Assembly: GCA_017415715.1 (NCBI GenBank)
Contig: JAFQFD010000026.1
Span: 40,667-104,666 of the forward strand
Length of the DNA: 64,000 bases
Direction: 5' to 3'
Source of the DNA: Bacteroidales bacterium
GTDB taxonomy: Bacteria > Bacteroidota > Bacteroidia > Bacteroidales > UBA932
The notes beneath the pieces were generated by a model. The model searched no databases. It was not told the origin of the DNA and worked only from the letters and a program-made list of their open reading frames with translations. The translations under genes and the position numbers were made by a program. This document shows positions 45,447 through 54,668 of the stretch, piece after piece. Position 1 is the stretch's first letter; every line of letters starts with the position of its first letter.

Positions 45447-46913
45447 ATGTATCTCTTAGGTTACGATATCGGAAGTTCGTCAGTCAAGGCGAGTCTCGTG
45501 GATGCCCAGAGCGGCAAATGTGTAGCATCTGCATTCTATCCTAAGTCGGAAGCGGCGATCATTGCCGTAAAGCCGGGCTGGGCGGAGCAGGAGCCTGCTT
45601 CATGGTGGGAAAACCTCAAGCTTGCGACAGCCGACATAATGGCATCTTCTGCAGTTTGTCCTGAGGACATAAAGGCAATAGGCATTTCATATCAGATGCA
45701 CGGACTCGTGTGCGTGGACAAGGATAAGAATCCTCTCAGGCCTTCGATCATATGGTGTGACTCACGCGCCGTGCCTTACGGCCAGAAGGCGTTCGACGTC
45801 CTTGGCCATGAGCAGTGCCTGTCGCATCTTCTCAACTCTCCGGGCAACTTCACTGCGTCAAAGCTTGCATGGGTGAAGGAAAACGAGCCGGATCTATACT
45901 CAAAGATATATAAGATAATGCTCCCTGGAGACTTCATAGCAATGAAGCTCACAGGTGAGATATGCACAACGATATCAGGCCTCTCGGAGGGAATGATGTG
46001 GGACTTCTCCGAGTCGCGGACAGCGAAGATGCTTCTCGACTATTATGGCATTGACGAGTCTCTCATTCCTGAGATCCGCCCTACATTTGCGGAGCAGGGC
46101 AGAGTGAGTGCTGCGGCAGCTGCCGAGCTCGGTCTTGCAGAGGGTATACCTGTGACATACCGTGCTGGTGACCAGCCTAACAATGCATTGTCACTCAATG
46201 TGTTTAATCCGGGTGAGATTGCTTCTACGGCAGGTACTTCCGGTGTGGTATACGGTGTCCTCGGAGAAGTGAATTATGACCCTAAGTCACGTGTAAACAC
46301 ATTCGCGCATGTTAACCATACTCCTGAGCAGACACGACTCGGCGTCCTTCTCTGCATCAACGGAACAGGTATCCTGAACTCGTGGATGAAGAGGAATGTC
46401 GCTCCGGAAGGCATCTCATATGCTGAGATGAATGACCTTGCGGCGACTGCTCCTATAGGCAGTGCCGGCGTCAGCATCCTTCCGTTCGGAAACGGAGCGG
46501 AGCGTATGCTGGAAAACAGGGAAGTGGGCAGTTCTGTTCACGGAGTGAATTTCAATGTACACAATAAGGCGCATCTGCTTCGCGCAGACCAGGAGGGCAT
46601 CGTATTCTCGTTCAAGTATGGAATCGAGGTCATGGAGCAGATGGGCATGAATGTCAATAAGATCCATGCCGGACATGCAAACATGTTCCTCAGCCCTATC
46701 TTCCGTGAGACCCTCGCCGGTGTGACTGGAGCGGTCATCGACCTCTATGATACCGACGGTTCTGTAGGAGCGGCAAAGGGCGCTGGCATCGGAGCGGGCA
46801 TCTACAAGGACAACAGCGAGGCGTTCGCAACCCTCGAAAAGCTTGCTGTCATCGAACCTGCACGTCAGGACGAGTACACTCAGGCATATGAACTCTGGAA
46901 ATCACGTATGTAA
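45447..46913 (+). CDS. xylB: Xylulokinase
   Basis: FGGY-family kinase that phosphorylates D-xylulose to xylulose-5-phosphate. N-terminal phosphate-binding loop [12 protein letters not shown], sugar site [13 protein letters not shown] near 79-91 and IWCDSRA near 98, and C-terminal ATPase signatures [10 protein letters not shown] near 259 and GHANMFLSP near 411. Length 488 aa, normal. Xylulokinase is preferred over other FGGY kinases because xylA follows after 22 nt. The operon is preceded by the Nudix-type regulator and a palindrome in the promoter. Confidence 0.94.
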   Translation: MYLLGYDIGSSSVKASLVDAQSGKCVASAFYPKSEAAIIAVKPGWAEQEPASWWENLKLATADIMASSAVCPEDIKAIGISYQMHGLVCVDKDKNPLRPSIIWCDSRAVPYGQKAFDVLGHEQCLSHLLNSPGNFTASKLAWVKENEPDLYSKIYKIMLPGDFIAMKLTGEICTTISGLSEGMMWDFSESRTAKMLLDYYGIDESLIPEIRPTFAEQGRVSAAAAAELGLAEGIPVTYRAGDQPNNALSLNVFNPGEIASTAGTSGVVYGVLGEVNYDPKSRVNTFAHVNHTPEQTRLGVLLCINGTGILNSWMKRNVAPEGISYAEMNDLAATAPIGSAGVSILPFGNGAERMLENREVGSSVHGVNFNVHNKAHLLRADQEGIVFSFKYGIEVMEQMGMNVNKIHAGHANMFLSPIFRETLAGVTGAVIDLYDTDGSVGAAKGAGIGAGIYKDNSEAFATLEKLAVIEPARQDEYTQAYELWKSRM

Positions 46914-46935
46914 TACTCAACAAAAACATAAAACT

Positions 46936-48252
46936 ATGGCAACAAAAGAATTTTTCCCTGGAATCGGCAAGATCCAGTTTGAAGGCAAGGAGAGCAGAAA
47001 CCCGATGGCTTTCCGTTATTATGATGCAAAGAAGGTAGTCCTCGGCAAGACTATGGCCGAGTGGCTCAAGTTCTCTATGGCATGGTGGCACACACTCTGC
47101 GCAGAGGGTGCTGACCAGTTCGGTGGCGGAACAAAGACTTTCCCTTGGAACGGCGCTGCATGTCCTGTACAGGCAGCAAAGGATAAGGTGGATGCAGGAT
47201 TCGAGTTCATGCAGAAGATGGGCATCGAGTACTATTGCTTCCACGATGTAGACCTCGTAGACGAGGGTGCAGATGTTGAGGAGTATGAGGCTCGTCTCAA
47301 GGAAGTTGTGGCATACCTCAAGGAGAAGCAGGCTGAGACAGGCATCAAGCTTCTTTGGGGAACAGCAAACGTATTCGGCAACAAGCGTTATATGAACGGT
47401 GCCGCTACAAACCCTGACTTTGACGTTGTAGCACGCGCAGCAGTCCAGATCAAGAACGCAATCGACGCTACAATCGAGCTCGGCGGTACAAACTATGTGT
47501 TCTGGGGTGGCCGTGAGGGTTACATGAGCCTTCTCAATACAGACCAGAAGCGTGAGAAAGAGCACCTGGCAATGATGCTTACCCTCGCACGCGACTACGC
47601 ACGTTCAAAGGGCTTTACCGGAACATTCCTCATCGAGCCTAAGCCAATGGAGCCTACCAAGCATCAGTATGATGTTGACACAGAGACTGTAATCGGATTC
47701 CTCAAGGCTCATGGTCTTGACAAGGACTTCAAGGTGAACATTGAGGTGAACCACGCAACTCTCGCAGGCCACACATTCGAGCACGAGCTCGCATGCGCAG
47801 TCGACGCAGGAATGCTCGGTTCTATCGACGCAAACCGCGGTGACTACCAGAACGGATGGGATACTGACCAGTTCCCGATCGACTCATTCGACCTCACTCA
47901 GGCGATGATGCAGATCATCCGCAACGGCGGTCTCGGAAACGGCGGTACAAACTTCGACGCTAAGACCCGTCGTAACTCTACTGACCTTGAGGACATCTTC
48001 ATCGCTCACATTGCAGCAATGGATGCAATGGCACGTGCTCTCGAGAACGCAGCGGCTCTCCTCGAGGAGTCTCCGCTCTGCCAGATGGTGAAGGAGCGTT
48101 ACGCAAGCTTCGATGCAGGTCTCGGAAAGAAGTTCGAGGACGGCGAGCTTACTCTTGAGGACGTTTACGCTTACGGTAAGGGAGTAAACGAGCCTAAGCA
48201 GACATCAGGCAAGCAGGAGCTCTACGAGGCTATATTGAACATGTACTGCTAG
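46936..48252 (+). CDS. xylA: Xylose isomerase (class II)
   Basis: Metal-dependent aldose-ketose isomerase converting D-xylose to D-xylulose. Start at ATG 46936 ([13 protein letters not shown]); the frame is open upstream inside xylB. Class II by length (438 aa) and N-terminal insert. Catalytic His103 and Asp106 lie in [15 protein letters not shown] near 192, FLIEPKP near 231 and [14 protein letters not shown] near 266 carry the metal ligands and active-site Lys. Leader CAACAAAAACATAAAACT is A-rich without Shine-Dalgarno, as is usual in the phylum. Followed by palindromic repeats and the xylose transporter gene. Confidence 0.98.
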   Translation: MATKEFFPGIGKIQFEGKESRNPMAFRYYDAKKVVLGKTMAEWLKFSMAWWHTLCAEGADQFGGGTKTFPWNGAACPVQAAKDKVDAGFEFMQKMGIEYYCFHDVDLVDEGADVEEYEARLKEVVAYLKEKQAETGIKLLWGTANVFGNKRYMNGAATNPDFDVVARAAVQIKNAIDATIELGGTNYVFWGGREGYMSLLNTDQKREKEHLAMMLTLARDYARSKGFTGTFLIEPKPMEPTKHQYDVDTETVIGFLKAHGLDKDFKVNIEVNHATLAGHTFEHELACAVDAGMLGSIDANRGDYQNGWDTDQFPIDSFDLTQAMMQIIRNGGLGNGGTNFDAKTRRNSTDLEDIFIAHIAAMDAMARALENAAALLEESPLCQMVKERYASFDAGLGKKFEDGELTLEDVYAYGKGVNEPKQTSGKQELYEAILNMYC

Positions 48253-48253
48253 T

Positions 48254-48305
48254 CGTCATCCCCGGCTTGACTCAACGTCATCCCCGGCTTGACCGGGGAT
48301 CTATA
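48254..48305. repeat. Palindromic intergenic repeat, one and a half copies
   Basis: CGTCATCCCCGGCTTGAC occurs twice, at 48254-48271 and 48276-48293; the second copy continues into CGGGGATCTATA. ATCCCCGG-CTTGA-CCGGGGAT (48280-48300) is a perfect 8-bp hairpin. This sequence type is a widespread dispersed repeat of bacterial genomes. It lies between xylA and the transporter gene. Confidence 0.75.
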
Positions 48306-48310
48306 ATCCA

Positions 48311-49795
48311 TTGACAATGACAAATACAAATAATAAAGGCAGCAAGGGCTATCTCTTTTCGATAGTCCTTGTCGCCGTTATCGGAGGTCTGCTGTTCGGA
48401 TACGATACAGCGGTCATTTCGGGTGCAGAGAAAGGCCTGCAGGCATTCTTCATGGGCGCAAAGGACTTTGTCTACACCGACTTCATGCACGGCATCACAT
48501 CGTCCAGCGCTCTTATCGGATGCGTGATCGGTGCGGCGATTTCAGGAATATGCGCTTCAAGAATGGGTAGAAAGAAGTCCCTCATCATGGCGGGAGTCTT
48601 CTTCTTCCTGTCTGCATTGGGATCGTATGCTCCTGAATTCCTGTTCTTTGAGAAGGGTAATCCTTCATTCTCTCTCCTGATAGCATTCAACCTTTATCGC
48701 GTACTTGGCGGTGTGGGAGTCGGTCTGGCATCTGCAATCTGCCCGATGTATATTGCGGAGGTCGCTCCGAGCAACATGAGAGGAACTCTCGTATCCTGGA
48801 ACCAGTTCGCGATCATCTTCGGACAGCTAGTTGTTTACTTCGTCAACTTCATGATCCTTGGAGACCACATCGCTCCCGTCATCCAGAAGATGGCGGAAGG
48901 CATCAACCAGATCATGAATCCTGCAGATGCGCAGTGGTGCATCGAGAAGGGATGGAGATATATGTTCGTGAGTGAGGCTGTCCCTGCGGGACTCTTCACA
49001 GTGCTTCTCTTCCTCGTTCCTGAGACTCCGCGCTATCTTGCGATGACAGGAAAGGACGAGCAGGCGCTCTGCATCCTTTCAAAGATCAATGGTCAGGACA
49101 AGGCTCAGTCCATACTTGCCGAGATCAAGGAGACCGTCGCAGAGAAGACCGAAAAGCTGTTTACATACGGCTGGCTTGTGATCTTCGTGGGCATAATGCT
49201 CAGCGTGTTCCAGCAGGCTGTCGGCATCAATGCTGTCCTTTACTTCGCGCCTCGCATATTCGAGTCGCTCGGCATGGGCAACCCTATGATGCAGACCGTC
49301 CTCATGGGTATAGTGAACATCACATTCACCCTCGTGGCAATCTTTACTGTGGAGAAATGGGGCCGCAAGCCTCTCCTCATCTGGGGTTCGCTCGGCATGG
49401 CTCTCGGAGCAGCAGGTGTGGCTGTGACCAGCGTTTCATCTGCCCTTCCACCGGTAGTGGCAGTTATCAGCATCATGGTATACAGCGCATCATTCATGTT
49501 CAGCTGGGGACCTATCTGCTGGGTGCTTATCTCTGAGATATTCCCTAACACCATCAGAGGCGCGGCAGTAGCCATTGCAGTGGCGTTCCAGTGGATCTTC
49601 AACTTCATAGTTTCATCTACATTCCTTCCGATGTACAACATGAGCCTTGGCTCGATGGAGAACTTCGGACACGCCTTTACATACGGCCTTTACGGTGTGA
49701 TATGTATCCTGGCTGCTGTCTTCGTGTGGAAGCTTGTCCCTGAAACCAAGGGCAAGACGCTGGAGGACATGTCGAAACTCTGGAAAAAAAGATAA
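48311..49795 (+). CDS. xylE: MFS sugar porter, probable xylose:H+ symporter
   Basis: Inner-membrane transporter of the sugar porter family of the major facilitator superfamily, 494 aa with 12 hydrophobic helices. GGLLFGYDTAVISGA near 28-42, ASRMGRKKSL near 76, CPMYIAEVAP near 143, VPETPRYL near 236, FQQAVGINAVLYFAP near 301 and KLVPETKGKTLEDM at the C-terminus are the family signatures. Xylose as substrate is inferred from position after xylBA. A start at 48317 (second Met) would also fit. The palindromic repeat before it may modulate read-through from xylA. Confidence 0.92.
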   Translation: MTMTNTNNKGSKGYLFSIVLVAVIGGLLFGYDTAVISGAEKGLQAFFMGAKDFVYTDFMHGITSSSALIGCVIGAAISGICASRMGRKKSLIMAGVFFFLSALGSYAPEFLFFEKGNPSFSLLIAFNLYRVLGGVGVGLASAICPMYIAEVAPSNMRGTLVSWNQFAIIFGQLVVYFVNFMILGDHIAPVIQKMAEGINQIMNPADAQWCIEKGWRYMFVSEAVPAGLFTVLLFLVPETPRYLAMTGKDEQALCILSKINGQDKAQSILAEIKETVAEKTEKLFTYGWLVIFVGIMLSVFQQAVGINAVLYFAPRIFESLGMGNPMMQTVLMGIVNITFTLVAIFTVEKWGRKPLLIWGSLGMALGAAGVAVTSVSSALPPVVAVISIMVYSASFMFSWGPICWVLISEIFPNTIRGAAVAIAVAFQWIFNFIVSSTFLPMYNMSLGSMENFGHAFTYGLYGVICILAAVFVWKLVPETKGKTLEDMSKLWKKR

Positions 49796-49852
49796 TTTTT
49801 TCGCAACAGCATAGTACTTTTAACCAGAAAGTCCGTCTAATAGTCAAAACCA

Positions 49853-50524
49853 ATGATTATGAGACGGATTTTTTTCATTTTTATTCTTGCTGTATGTTCT
49901 GTCTTTACGGCAGTTGCGCAGGACAAGATCTATTTTGTCGATTCAAGTGTAGTTGATGCTGTTGTTGACGAAGTCGGGGATGAATTGATCTATTACAGAC
50001 TGTTCAGCAATCAGCACGGTCCTGTTTATTCGACCACACGCTATAATGTTACGAAAATCGTTTATGACAATGGCTATGAACAGCTGTTCGGAGCGCCGCT
50101 TCTGTCGCCAGTGTTGCCGGAAATGGCTGCCGTCGATGGCCATGCGATGAGGTATTACAAGGGAAAGCTTTACCTTGGTTCGCAGTCGTATTATGGTGAA
50201 ATGCAGGCGGATTACATCGCATTCAACCTTTATGGCGATGAATATTTCAAGGCGAACAGACGCCGCACCACAGGCATAACCCTCATTTCGCTCGGAGCTG
50301 CAGTATTTGCTTCTGCATTCTGTGTTCCCGAGATTGAAGGTGCCGTGCTCCTGATGGCTGTCGGAGCGGGAGGACTTGGCTCCGGTATCCCTATCCTTTG
50401 CAGCGGAAACAAGATGCTCAAGTCGATTGCTGCAGACTATAATGCAAATCATGCAGTAAGAAGACAGCCTTCTCTGACCCTTGGTGCATGTAACAACGGA
50501 ATAGGACTGGCCCTTAACTTCTAA
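49853..50524 (+). CDS. Hypothetical secreted/membrane protein
   Basis: Not a family I can name. A signal peptide (MRRIFFIFILAVCSVFTAVAQ from the Met at 49859; ATG 49853 is also possible) precedes a small beta-rich region with VVDEVGDELIYYRLF and ITKIVYDNGYEQ-like text, seen in many Bacteroidota envelope proteins that describe a short signal-sensing or structural domain. Two Ala/Gly-rich hydrophobic stretches at about 138-155 and 162-180 look like a membrane hairpin. The next gene, a predicted beta-barrel protein, follows 4 nt later, so the two probably work together in the envelope. Confidence 0.6.
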   Translation: MIMRRIFFIFILAVCSVFTAVAQDKIYFVDSSVVDAVVDEVGDELIYYRLFSNQHGPVYSTTRYNVTKIVYDNGYEQLFGAPLLSPVLPEMAAVDGHAMRYYKGKLYLGSQSYYGEMQADYIAFNLYGDEYFKANRRRTTGITLISLGAAVFASAFCVPEIEGAVLLMAVGAGGLGSGIPILCSGNKMLKSIAADYNANHAVRRQPSLTLGACNNGIGLALNF

Positions 50525-50528
50525 CCCT

Positions 50529-51065
50529 ATGAGACGTTCATTTATTACCATATTACTTTGTATGACCGCTTCCTTGCTTTCCGCAAGGGATTATTCGGAG
50601 CCGGTAGGATATTACAGATTGCAGTCGAATCATTCGATAACGACAACTATTCTTGGCCTTGAGTACAGCTTTGAGGGAAGAGTTGCCGACCGTTGGACCT
50701 TGATCGGCCGTGCCGGCCTTGTCCCTACAGGTTTTTCGATCTATTCGTCATCGTATGCAGGAGCTGGCTTTCATGGAACAATGGGGCTTGGAGTGTCCTT
50801 TGAGGGAAGATGGTATTCAAGCATAGCAAGAAGAGTCCGCAAAGGAAGGAGTACATACAATAATTCCTCTGATTTCATATCGATGAGACTGCGCGCAGAC
50901 ACGTCAGGCGGCTTGAATGTCAGCTTCACTCCGGCATATGGTTTCAGACGTGCGATCGGCAAGCACTGGGTGCAGGAGTTCACCCTCGGTCCGAGGGTCG
51001 GTATCTGTAATGATGAATATTACATATTGCCACATGTGCAATATCGCATCGGATTCGTCTTCTGA
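50529..51065 (+). CDS. Hypothetical outer-membrane beta-barrel protein
   Basis: Secreted protein of 178 aa with signal peptide (cleavage near LSA-RDY). The mature part alternates hydrophobic and polar residues in strands (FHGTMGLGVSFEGRWY, GGLNVSFTPAYGFRRAI, HVQYRIGFVF) and ends in Phe, the usual C-terminal signal for outer-membrane barrels. Eight short strands would fit. Function unknown. It follows the hypothetical gene by 4 nt and ends before a terminator. Confidence 0.6.
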   Translation: MRRSFITILLCMTASLLSARDYSEPVGYYRLQSNHSITTTILGLEYSFEGRVADRWTLIGRAGLVPTGFSIYSSSYAGAGFHGTMGLGVSFEGRWYSSIARRVRKGRSTYNNSSDFISMRLRADTSGGLNVSFTPAYGFRRAIGKHWVQEFTLGPRVGICNDEYYILPHVQYRIGFVF

Positions 51066-51103
51066 TATGTAAAAATCCACGTTTAAATATGAATTTTAAT
51101 CAA

Positions 51104-51137
51104 TTAAAAGAGCAATCGCGCGGGCGGTCGCTCTTTT
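51104..51137 (+). terminator. Intrinsic terminator
   Basis: A 13-bp stem beginning AAAGAGC and ending GCTCTTT, with one mismatch and one G-U pair, followed by a T-run (51133-51138). It closes the beta-barrel gene unit. Confidence 0.75.
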
Positions 51138-51151
51138 TTGTTAAAATTTAT

Positions 51152-51159
51152 TAAATTTG
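51152..51159 (+). promoter_or_regulatory. kdgK: Promoter -7 box for kdgK
   Basis: TAAATTTG matches TAnnTTTG, 34 nt before the ATG at 51194 and just after the preceding terminator. Confidence 0.55.
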
Positions 51160-51193
51160 TGTGATTTGAAATAACTTTTAAAACCATATAATC

Positions 51194-52234
51194 ATGCCAA
51201 AAGTAATTACATTCGGCGAGATCATGCTCCGCCTTGCAACCCCGGGTTATCTGAGATTCTCTCAGGCAAAACAGTTTGAAGCCACTTTCGGTGGCGGTGA
51301 GGCTAATGTGGCGGTATCGCTTGCAAACTATGGTATCGAGACTGAGTTCGTTACCCGCTTTCCAAAAAACGATATTGCACAGAGCTGCATCAAGGATCTC
51401 CACAGCTATGGAGTAGGTACGAAGCATTGTGTTTATGGCGGTGACCGCCTTGGCATATATTTCCTCGAGACAGGTGCTGTGGCACGTCCGAGCAAGGTCG
51501 TATACGACCGTGCACATTCGTCTATCGCTACAATCGAAAAGGGTATGATCGACTGGGAGAAGGTGTTCGAAGGCGCTGACTGGTTCCACTGGACCGGCAT
51601 CACTCCTGCCATCAGCCAGGGCGCTGCAGATGTATGCCTAGAGGCTATCCAGGCTGCAAACAGGCTCGGCGTAAAGGTTTCATGCGACCTTAACTACCGC
51701 AAGAACCTTTGGAAATATGGCAAGACAGCATCGGAGGTGATGCCTGAGCTCGTTGCCGGCTGCGACGTGATCCTTGGAAACGAGGAGGATGCAGAGAAGG
51801 TGTTCGGCATCAAGCCTGAGGGATTTGATGTGACTGCAACTCATGGCGAGGTGAACGCGGCGGAGTTCGAGAGCGTATGCACTCAGCTCATGGCAAAGTT
51901 CCCGCGTGCAAAGAAGGTCATCATCACCCTTCGCGGATCGATCAATGCAAACCACAACACATGGGGCGGCGTCCTCTACAGCGACGGCAAGCTCTATCAG
52001 TCTCCACGTTACGACATCACTCACATCGTTGATCGTGTCGGTGGCGGCGACTCTTTCATGGGAGGACTCATCTATGGTCTCCTTACCTATACAGATGACG
52101 ACCAGAAGGCGCTCAACTTCGCAGTTGCGGCTTCATGCCTCAAGCACACAATCTACGGTGACTACAACCAGGTGACAGTAGCTGAAGTCGAGAACCTCAT
52201 GAAGGGCGACGGTTCAGGACGCGTATCTCGTTAG
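51194..52234 (+). CDS. kdgK: 2-keto-3-deoxygluconate kinase (PfkB family)
   Basis: Ribokinase-family sugar kinase predicted to phosphorylate KDG to KDPG. N-terminal TFGEIMLRLATPG and GGGEANVAVSLANYG are the PfkB signature 1 region; the C-terminal signature is DRVGGGDSFMGGLIYGL near 280-296, with Asp of GGGD as catalytic base (GAGD in most members). Length of 346 aa is normal. Next to KDPG aldolase and a hexuronate transporter, the KDG role is convincing. A dispersed repeat separates it from the aldolase gene. Confidence 0.92.
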   Translation: MPKVITFGEIMLRLATPGYLRFSQAKQFEATFGGGEANVAVSLANYGIETEFVTRFPKNDIAQSCIKDLHSYGVGTKHCVYGGDRLGIYFLETGAVARPSKVVYDRAHSSIATIEKGMIDWEKVFEGADWFHWTGITPAISQGAADVCLEAIQAANRLGVKVSCDLNYRKNLWKYGKTASEVMPELVAGCDVILGNEEDAEKVFGIKPEGFDVTATHGEVNAAEFESVCTQLMAKFPRAKKVIITLRGSINANHNTWGGVLYSDGKLYQSPRYDITHIVDRVGGGDSFMGGLIYGLLTYTDDDQKALNFAVAASCLKHTIYGDYNQVTVAEVENLMKGDGSGRVSR

Positions 52235-52236
52235 TT

Positions 52237-52276
52237 CGTCATTGCGAGGAACGTAACGACGTGGGAATCTCCTATA
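52237..52276. repeat. Dispersed intergenic repeat between kdgK and the aldolase gene
   Basis: Begins CGTCATTGCGAGGAACGTAA and ends GTGGGAATCTCCTATA. It is a well-known type of bacterial dispersed repeat and can fold into an imperfect hairpin. It fills almost the whole space between two operon genes. Confidence 0.7.
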
Positions 52277-52288
52277 AAACAAAGAATT

Positions 52289-52951
52289 ATGGCAAAATAC
52301 AATAAGCAGCAGGTTATCGCTGCCATGAAGGAGACCGGCATGGTTCCGGTGTTCTATCACTCAGACCTTGAGACTGCGAAGGCAGTTGTGAAGGCATGTT
52401 ACGAGGGCGGAGTACGCGCCTTCGAGTTCACAAACAGAGGTGATTTCGCTCACGAGGTTTTTGGTGAGCTTGTTAAGTTCGCTAACAAAGAACTTCCAGG
52501 TATGATCCTCGGCATCGGCTCGGTAGTGGACGCTCCGACAGCCGCTCTTTATCTCCAGCTCGGAGCCAATTTCGTGGTGGGCCCTCTCTTCAATCCGGAG
52601 ATCGCTCCTGTCTGCAACCGCCGCCTCGTGCCTTACTGCCCTGGCTGCGGCACTGTTTCCGAAGTCGGAAAGGCTCAGGAACTCGGATGTGACCTCTGCA
52701 AGGTCTTCCCGGGCGATGTCCTCGGACCTGCATTTGTCAAGGGTCTTAAAGCTCCTATGCCTTGGAGCCAGATTATGGTGACAGGAGGCGTCAAGCCAAC
52801 AAAGGAAAATCTCGAAGGATGGTTCAAGGCTGGCGTGACATGCGTCGGCATGGGCAGCAACCTCTTCCCTAAGGAAGCGATTGCAGCCAAGGACTGGGGA
52901 GCGATAACAAAGCTCTGCAAGGATGCCCTTGAGATCATAAGAAGCTTATAA
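52289..52951 (+). CDS. eda: KDPG aldolase (2-keto-3-deoxy-6-phosphogluconate aldolase)
   Basis: Class I aldolase that splits KDPG into pyruvate and glyceraldehyde-3-phosphate, closing the hexuronate route. Length 220 aa, TIM barrel. The Schiff-base Lys lies in LCKVFPGD near 142; the catalytic Glu is in [13 protein letters not shown] near 48; [23 protein letters not shown] and [12 protein letters not shown] (phosphate site) are conserved. It follows kdgK with a repeat between them and precedes the transporter by 18 nt. Confidence 0.95.
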   Translation: MAKYNKQQVIAAMKETGMVPVFYHSDLETAKAVVKACYEGGVRAFEFTNRGDFAHEVFGELVKFANKELPGMILGIGSVVDAPTAALYLQLGANFVVGPLFNPEIAPVCNRRLVPYCPGCGTVSEVGKAQELGCDLCKVFPGDVLGPAFVKGLKAPMPWSQIMVTGGVKPTKENLEGWFKAGVTCVGMGSNLFPKEAIAAKDWGAITKLCKDALEIIRSL

Positions 52952-52969
52952 TCAATTTACACAGAACTA

Positions 52970-54418
52970 ATGAAAAAGGACACTAACCAACAACTGATGA
53001 CCAACTGGCGCTGGTGGATGGTCGTTCTGCTCTTTGTGGCTACGACCGTCAATTACATGGACCGCCAGGTTCTTTCACTTACATGGAAGGAATTCATCGC
53101 ACCTGAGTTCCACTGGACAGACAGTGACTATGGTACGATCACAGCCGTATTTTCTCTCTTCTATGCATTTGCAATGCTCTTTGCAGGCAAGTTCGTGGAC
53201 TGGATGGGAACAAAGAAAGGATATCTCTGGGCGATTGGCGTCTGGTCTTTCGGAGCCTGCGTGCATGCTCTCTGCGGATGGGCGACAATGCACATTGAGG
53301 GATATGAGTCTATCGAGGCCATGAAGGCTGTAGAGGCCGGCACAGGTGCGGCGCTTGCGATCGCCTCTGTCAGCGTATGGCTTTTCCTTGCCGCACGAAG
53401 CATCCTCGCTCTCGGTGAGGCCGGAAACTTCCCGGCAGCCATCAAGACTACAGCCGAGTATTTCCCTAAGAAGGACCGTGCTTTCGCTACATCGATCTTC
53501 AATGCCGGCGCATCAGTAGGCGCTCTCGTTGCTCCTGCAACCATCCCGCCTCTCGCTGCGGCATTCGGATGGGAGATGGCATTCATCATCATCGGAGCCC
53601 TCGGATTCATCTGGATGGGATTCTGGGTGTTCATGTATGACAAGCCTCAGAAGTCAAAATATGTCAACGAGGCTGAGCTTGCATACATTCAGCAGGACGA
53701 GGACGAGCCGGTGGCAGCAGCTACGGCTGAGGAAACAAAGTCTATCCCGTTCCTCAAGTGCTTCACATTCCGTCAGACATGGGCTTTCATCGCAGGTAAG
53801 TTCTTCACTGACGGTGTATGGTGGTTCTATCTTTTCTGGGCTCCGGCATACTTCCAGGACCAGTTCGGATACAAGGCATCTTCAGGCACTGGCATGATGC
53901 TCATCATCACGCTTTATGCAATCGTGACCATCATATCCATCTTCGGAGGATATCTGCCGAAGTTCTTCGTTGAGAAGAAGGGCATGCACCCATACAGCGG
54001 TCGAATGCTCTCGATGCTCATCTTCGCATTCTTTCCGCTTTTCGCGCTCTTCGCACAGCCGATGGGACAGTTCTCTGCGTGGTGGCCTGCAATCATCATC
54101 GGTCTTGCTGGAGCCGGACATCAGGCATGGTCTGCAAACCTCTTCTCGACAGTGGGTGACATGTTCCCTAAATCGGCTATCGCAACCATTACGGGTATCG
54201 GAGGTATGGCAGGAGGTATAAGCTCGTTCCTTATCAACAAGGGAGCCGGCGTCCTCTTCACATACTCGGAGAATGCAGGCGCAGCTTTCACCTTCCTCGG
54301 CTTTGAGGGCAAGGAAGCAGGCTACATGATAGTCTTCTGCTTCTGTGCTGTAGCATACCTCATAGCATGGACGACAATGAAGACCCTCGTGCCAAAGTAT
54401 AAGAAGATAGAGGAATAG
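52970..54418 (+). CDS. MFS hexuronate transporter (ExuT-like)
   Basis: Inner-membrane carrier of the anion:cation symporter family of the MFS, 482 aa. NYMDRQVLSLTWKEF near 27, ARSILALGEAGNFPAAIKTTAEYFPKKDRAFATSIFNAG across 140-178 and GAGHQAWSANLFS near 380 are the family blocks. Members with this pattern import glucuronate and galacturonate. The operon with kdgK and KDPG aldolase supports that. Its stop codon lies inside a 12-bp hairpin (54409-54433). Confidence 0.92.
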   Translation: MKKDTNQQLMTNWRWWMVVLLFVATTVNYMDRQVLSLTWKEFIAPEFHWTDSDYGTITAVFSLFYAFAMLFAGKFVDWMGTKKGYLWAIGVWSFGACVHALCGWATMHIEGYESIEAMKAVEAGTGAALAIASVSVWLFLAARSILALGEAGNFPAAIKTTAEYFPKKDRAFATSIFNAGASVGALVAPATIPPLAAAFGWEMAFIIIGALGFIWMGFWVFMYDKPQKSKYVNEAELAYIQQDEDEPVAAATAEETKSIPFLKCFTFRQTWAFIAGKFFTDGVWWFYLFWAPAYFQDQFGYKASSGTGMMLIITLYAIVTIISIFGGYLPKFFVEKKGMHPYSGRMLSMLIFAFFPLFALFAQPMGQFSAWWPAIIIGLAGAGHQAWSANLFSTVGDMFPKSAIATITGIGGMAGGISSFLINKGAGVLFTYSENAGAAFTFLGFEGKEAGYMIVFCFCAVAYLIAWTTMKTLVPKYKKIEE

Positions 54419-54433
54419 CCTGGCTATTCCTCT
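54409..54433 (+). terminator. Hairpin containing the transporter stop codon
   Basis: AGAGGAATAGCC and GGCTATTCCTCT form a 12-bp perfect inverted repeat with one central base. The stop codon TAG (54416-54418) is in the left arm. There is no T-run after it; a second A/T-rich hairpin follows at 54436-54460. Confidence 0.6.
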
Positions 54434-54435
54434 AG

Positions 54436-54460
54436 TCTGAAAAACTTTTAGTTTTTCAGA
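54436..54460. repeat. A/T-rich inverted repeat
   Basis: TCTGAAAAACT and AGTTTTTCAGA form an 11-bp perfect stem with a TTT loop, directly after the stop-codon hairpin. The right arm is the start of the first 84-bp repeat unit. Confidence 0.65.
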
Positions 54461-54619
54461 CCGGTCCGGATAGGACCGAAATGCCCCCTGACAGGGGGCT
54501 GTCACGAAGTGACTGGGGGTTGAGATTACTTTTAGTTTTTCAGACCGGTCCGGATAGGACCGAAATGCCCCCTGACAGGGGGCTGTCACGAAGTGACTGG
54601 GGGTTGAGATAACTTTTAA
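54445..54619. repeat. 84-bp tandem repeat with three hairpins per unit
   Basis: Two units, 54445-54528 and 54529-54612, differ at a single base; a remnant of about 7 nt of a third follows. Each unit holds three inverted repeats: CGGTCC/GGACCG, GCCCCCT/AGGGGGC and GTCAC/GTGAC, then a G-run that could pair with the C-run instead. No credible gene overlaps it. It separates the transporter gene from uxaC. Confidence 0.85.
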
Positions 54620-54628
54620 TCTTGCTGG

Positions 54629-54668
54629 AATTGAAAGGGACGGTTTTGATAACCGTCCCTTTTCAATT
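54629..54668. terminator. Bidirectional terminator before uxaC
   Basis: AATTGAAAGGGACGGTT pairs with 54651-54668 (one bulged base) around a TTGAT loop. The A-rich and T-rich ends allow termination in both directions. It overlaps the last bases of the uxaC stop. Confidence 0.8.

Noticed and set aside
53882-54589. Minus-strand ORF of 235 codons with a repeated 28-residue block
   Set aside because: The repeat is only the 84-bp DNA repeat read in frame; the rest is antisense to the hexuronate transporter. No start signal or family likeness.
54445-54612. Possible CRISPR array
   Set aside because: Units are contiguous without variable spacers and far too long; no cas genes nearby.
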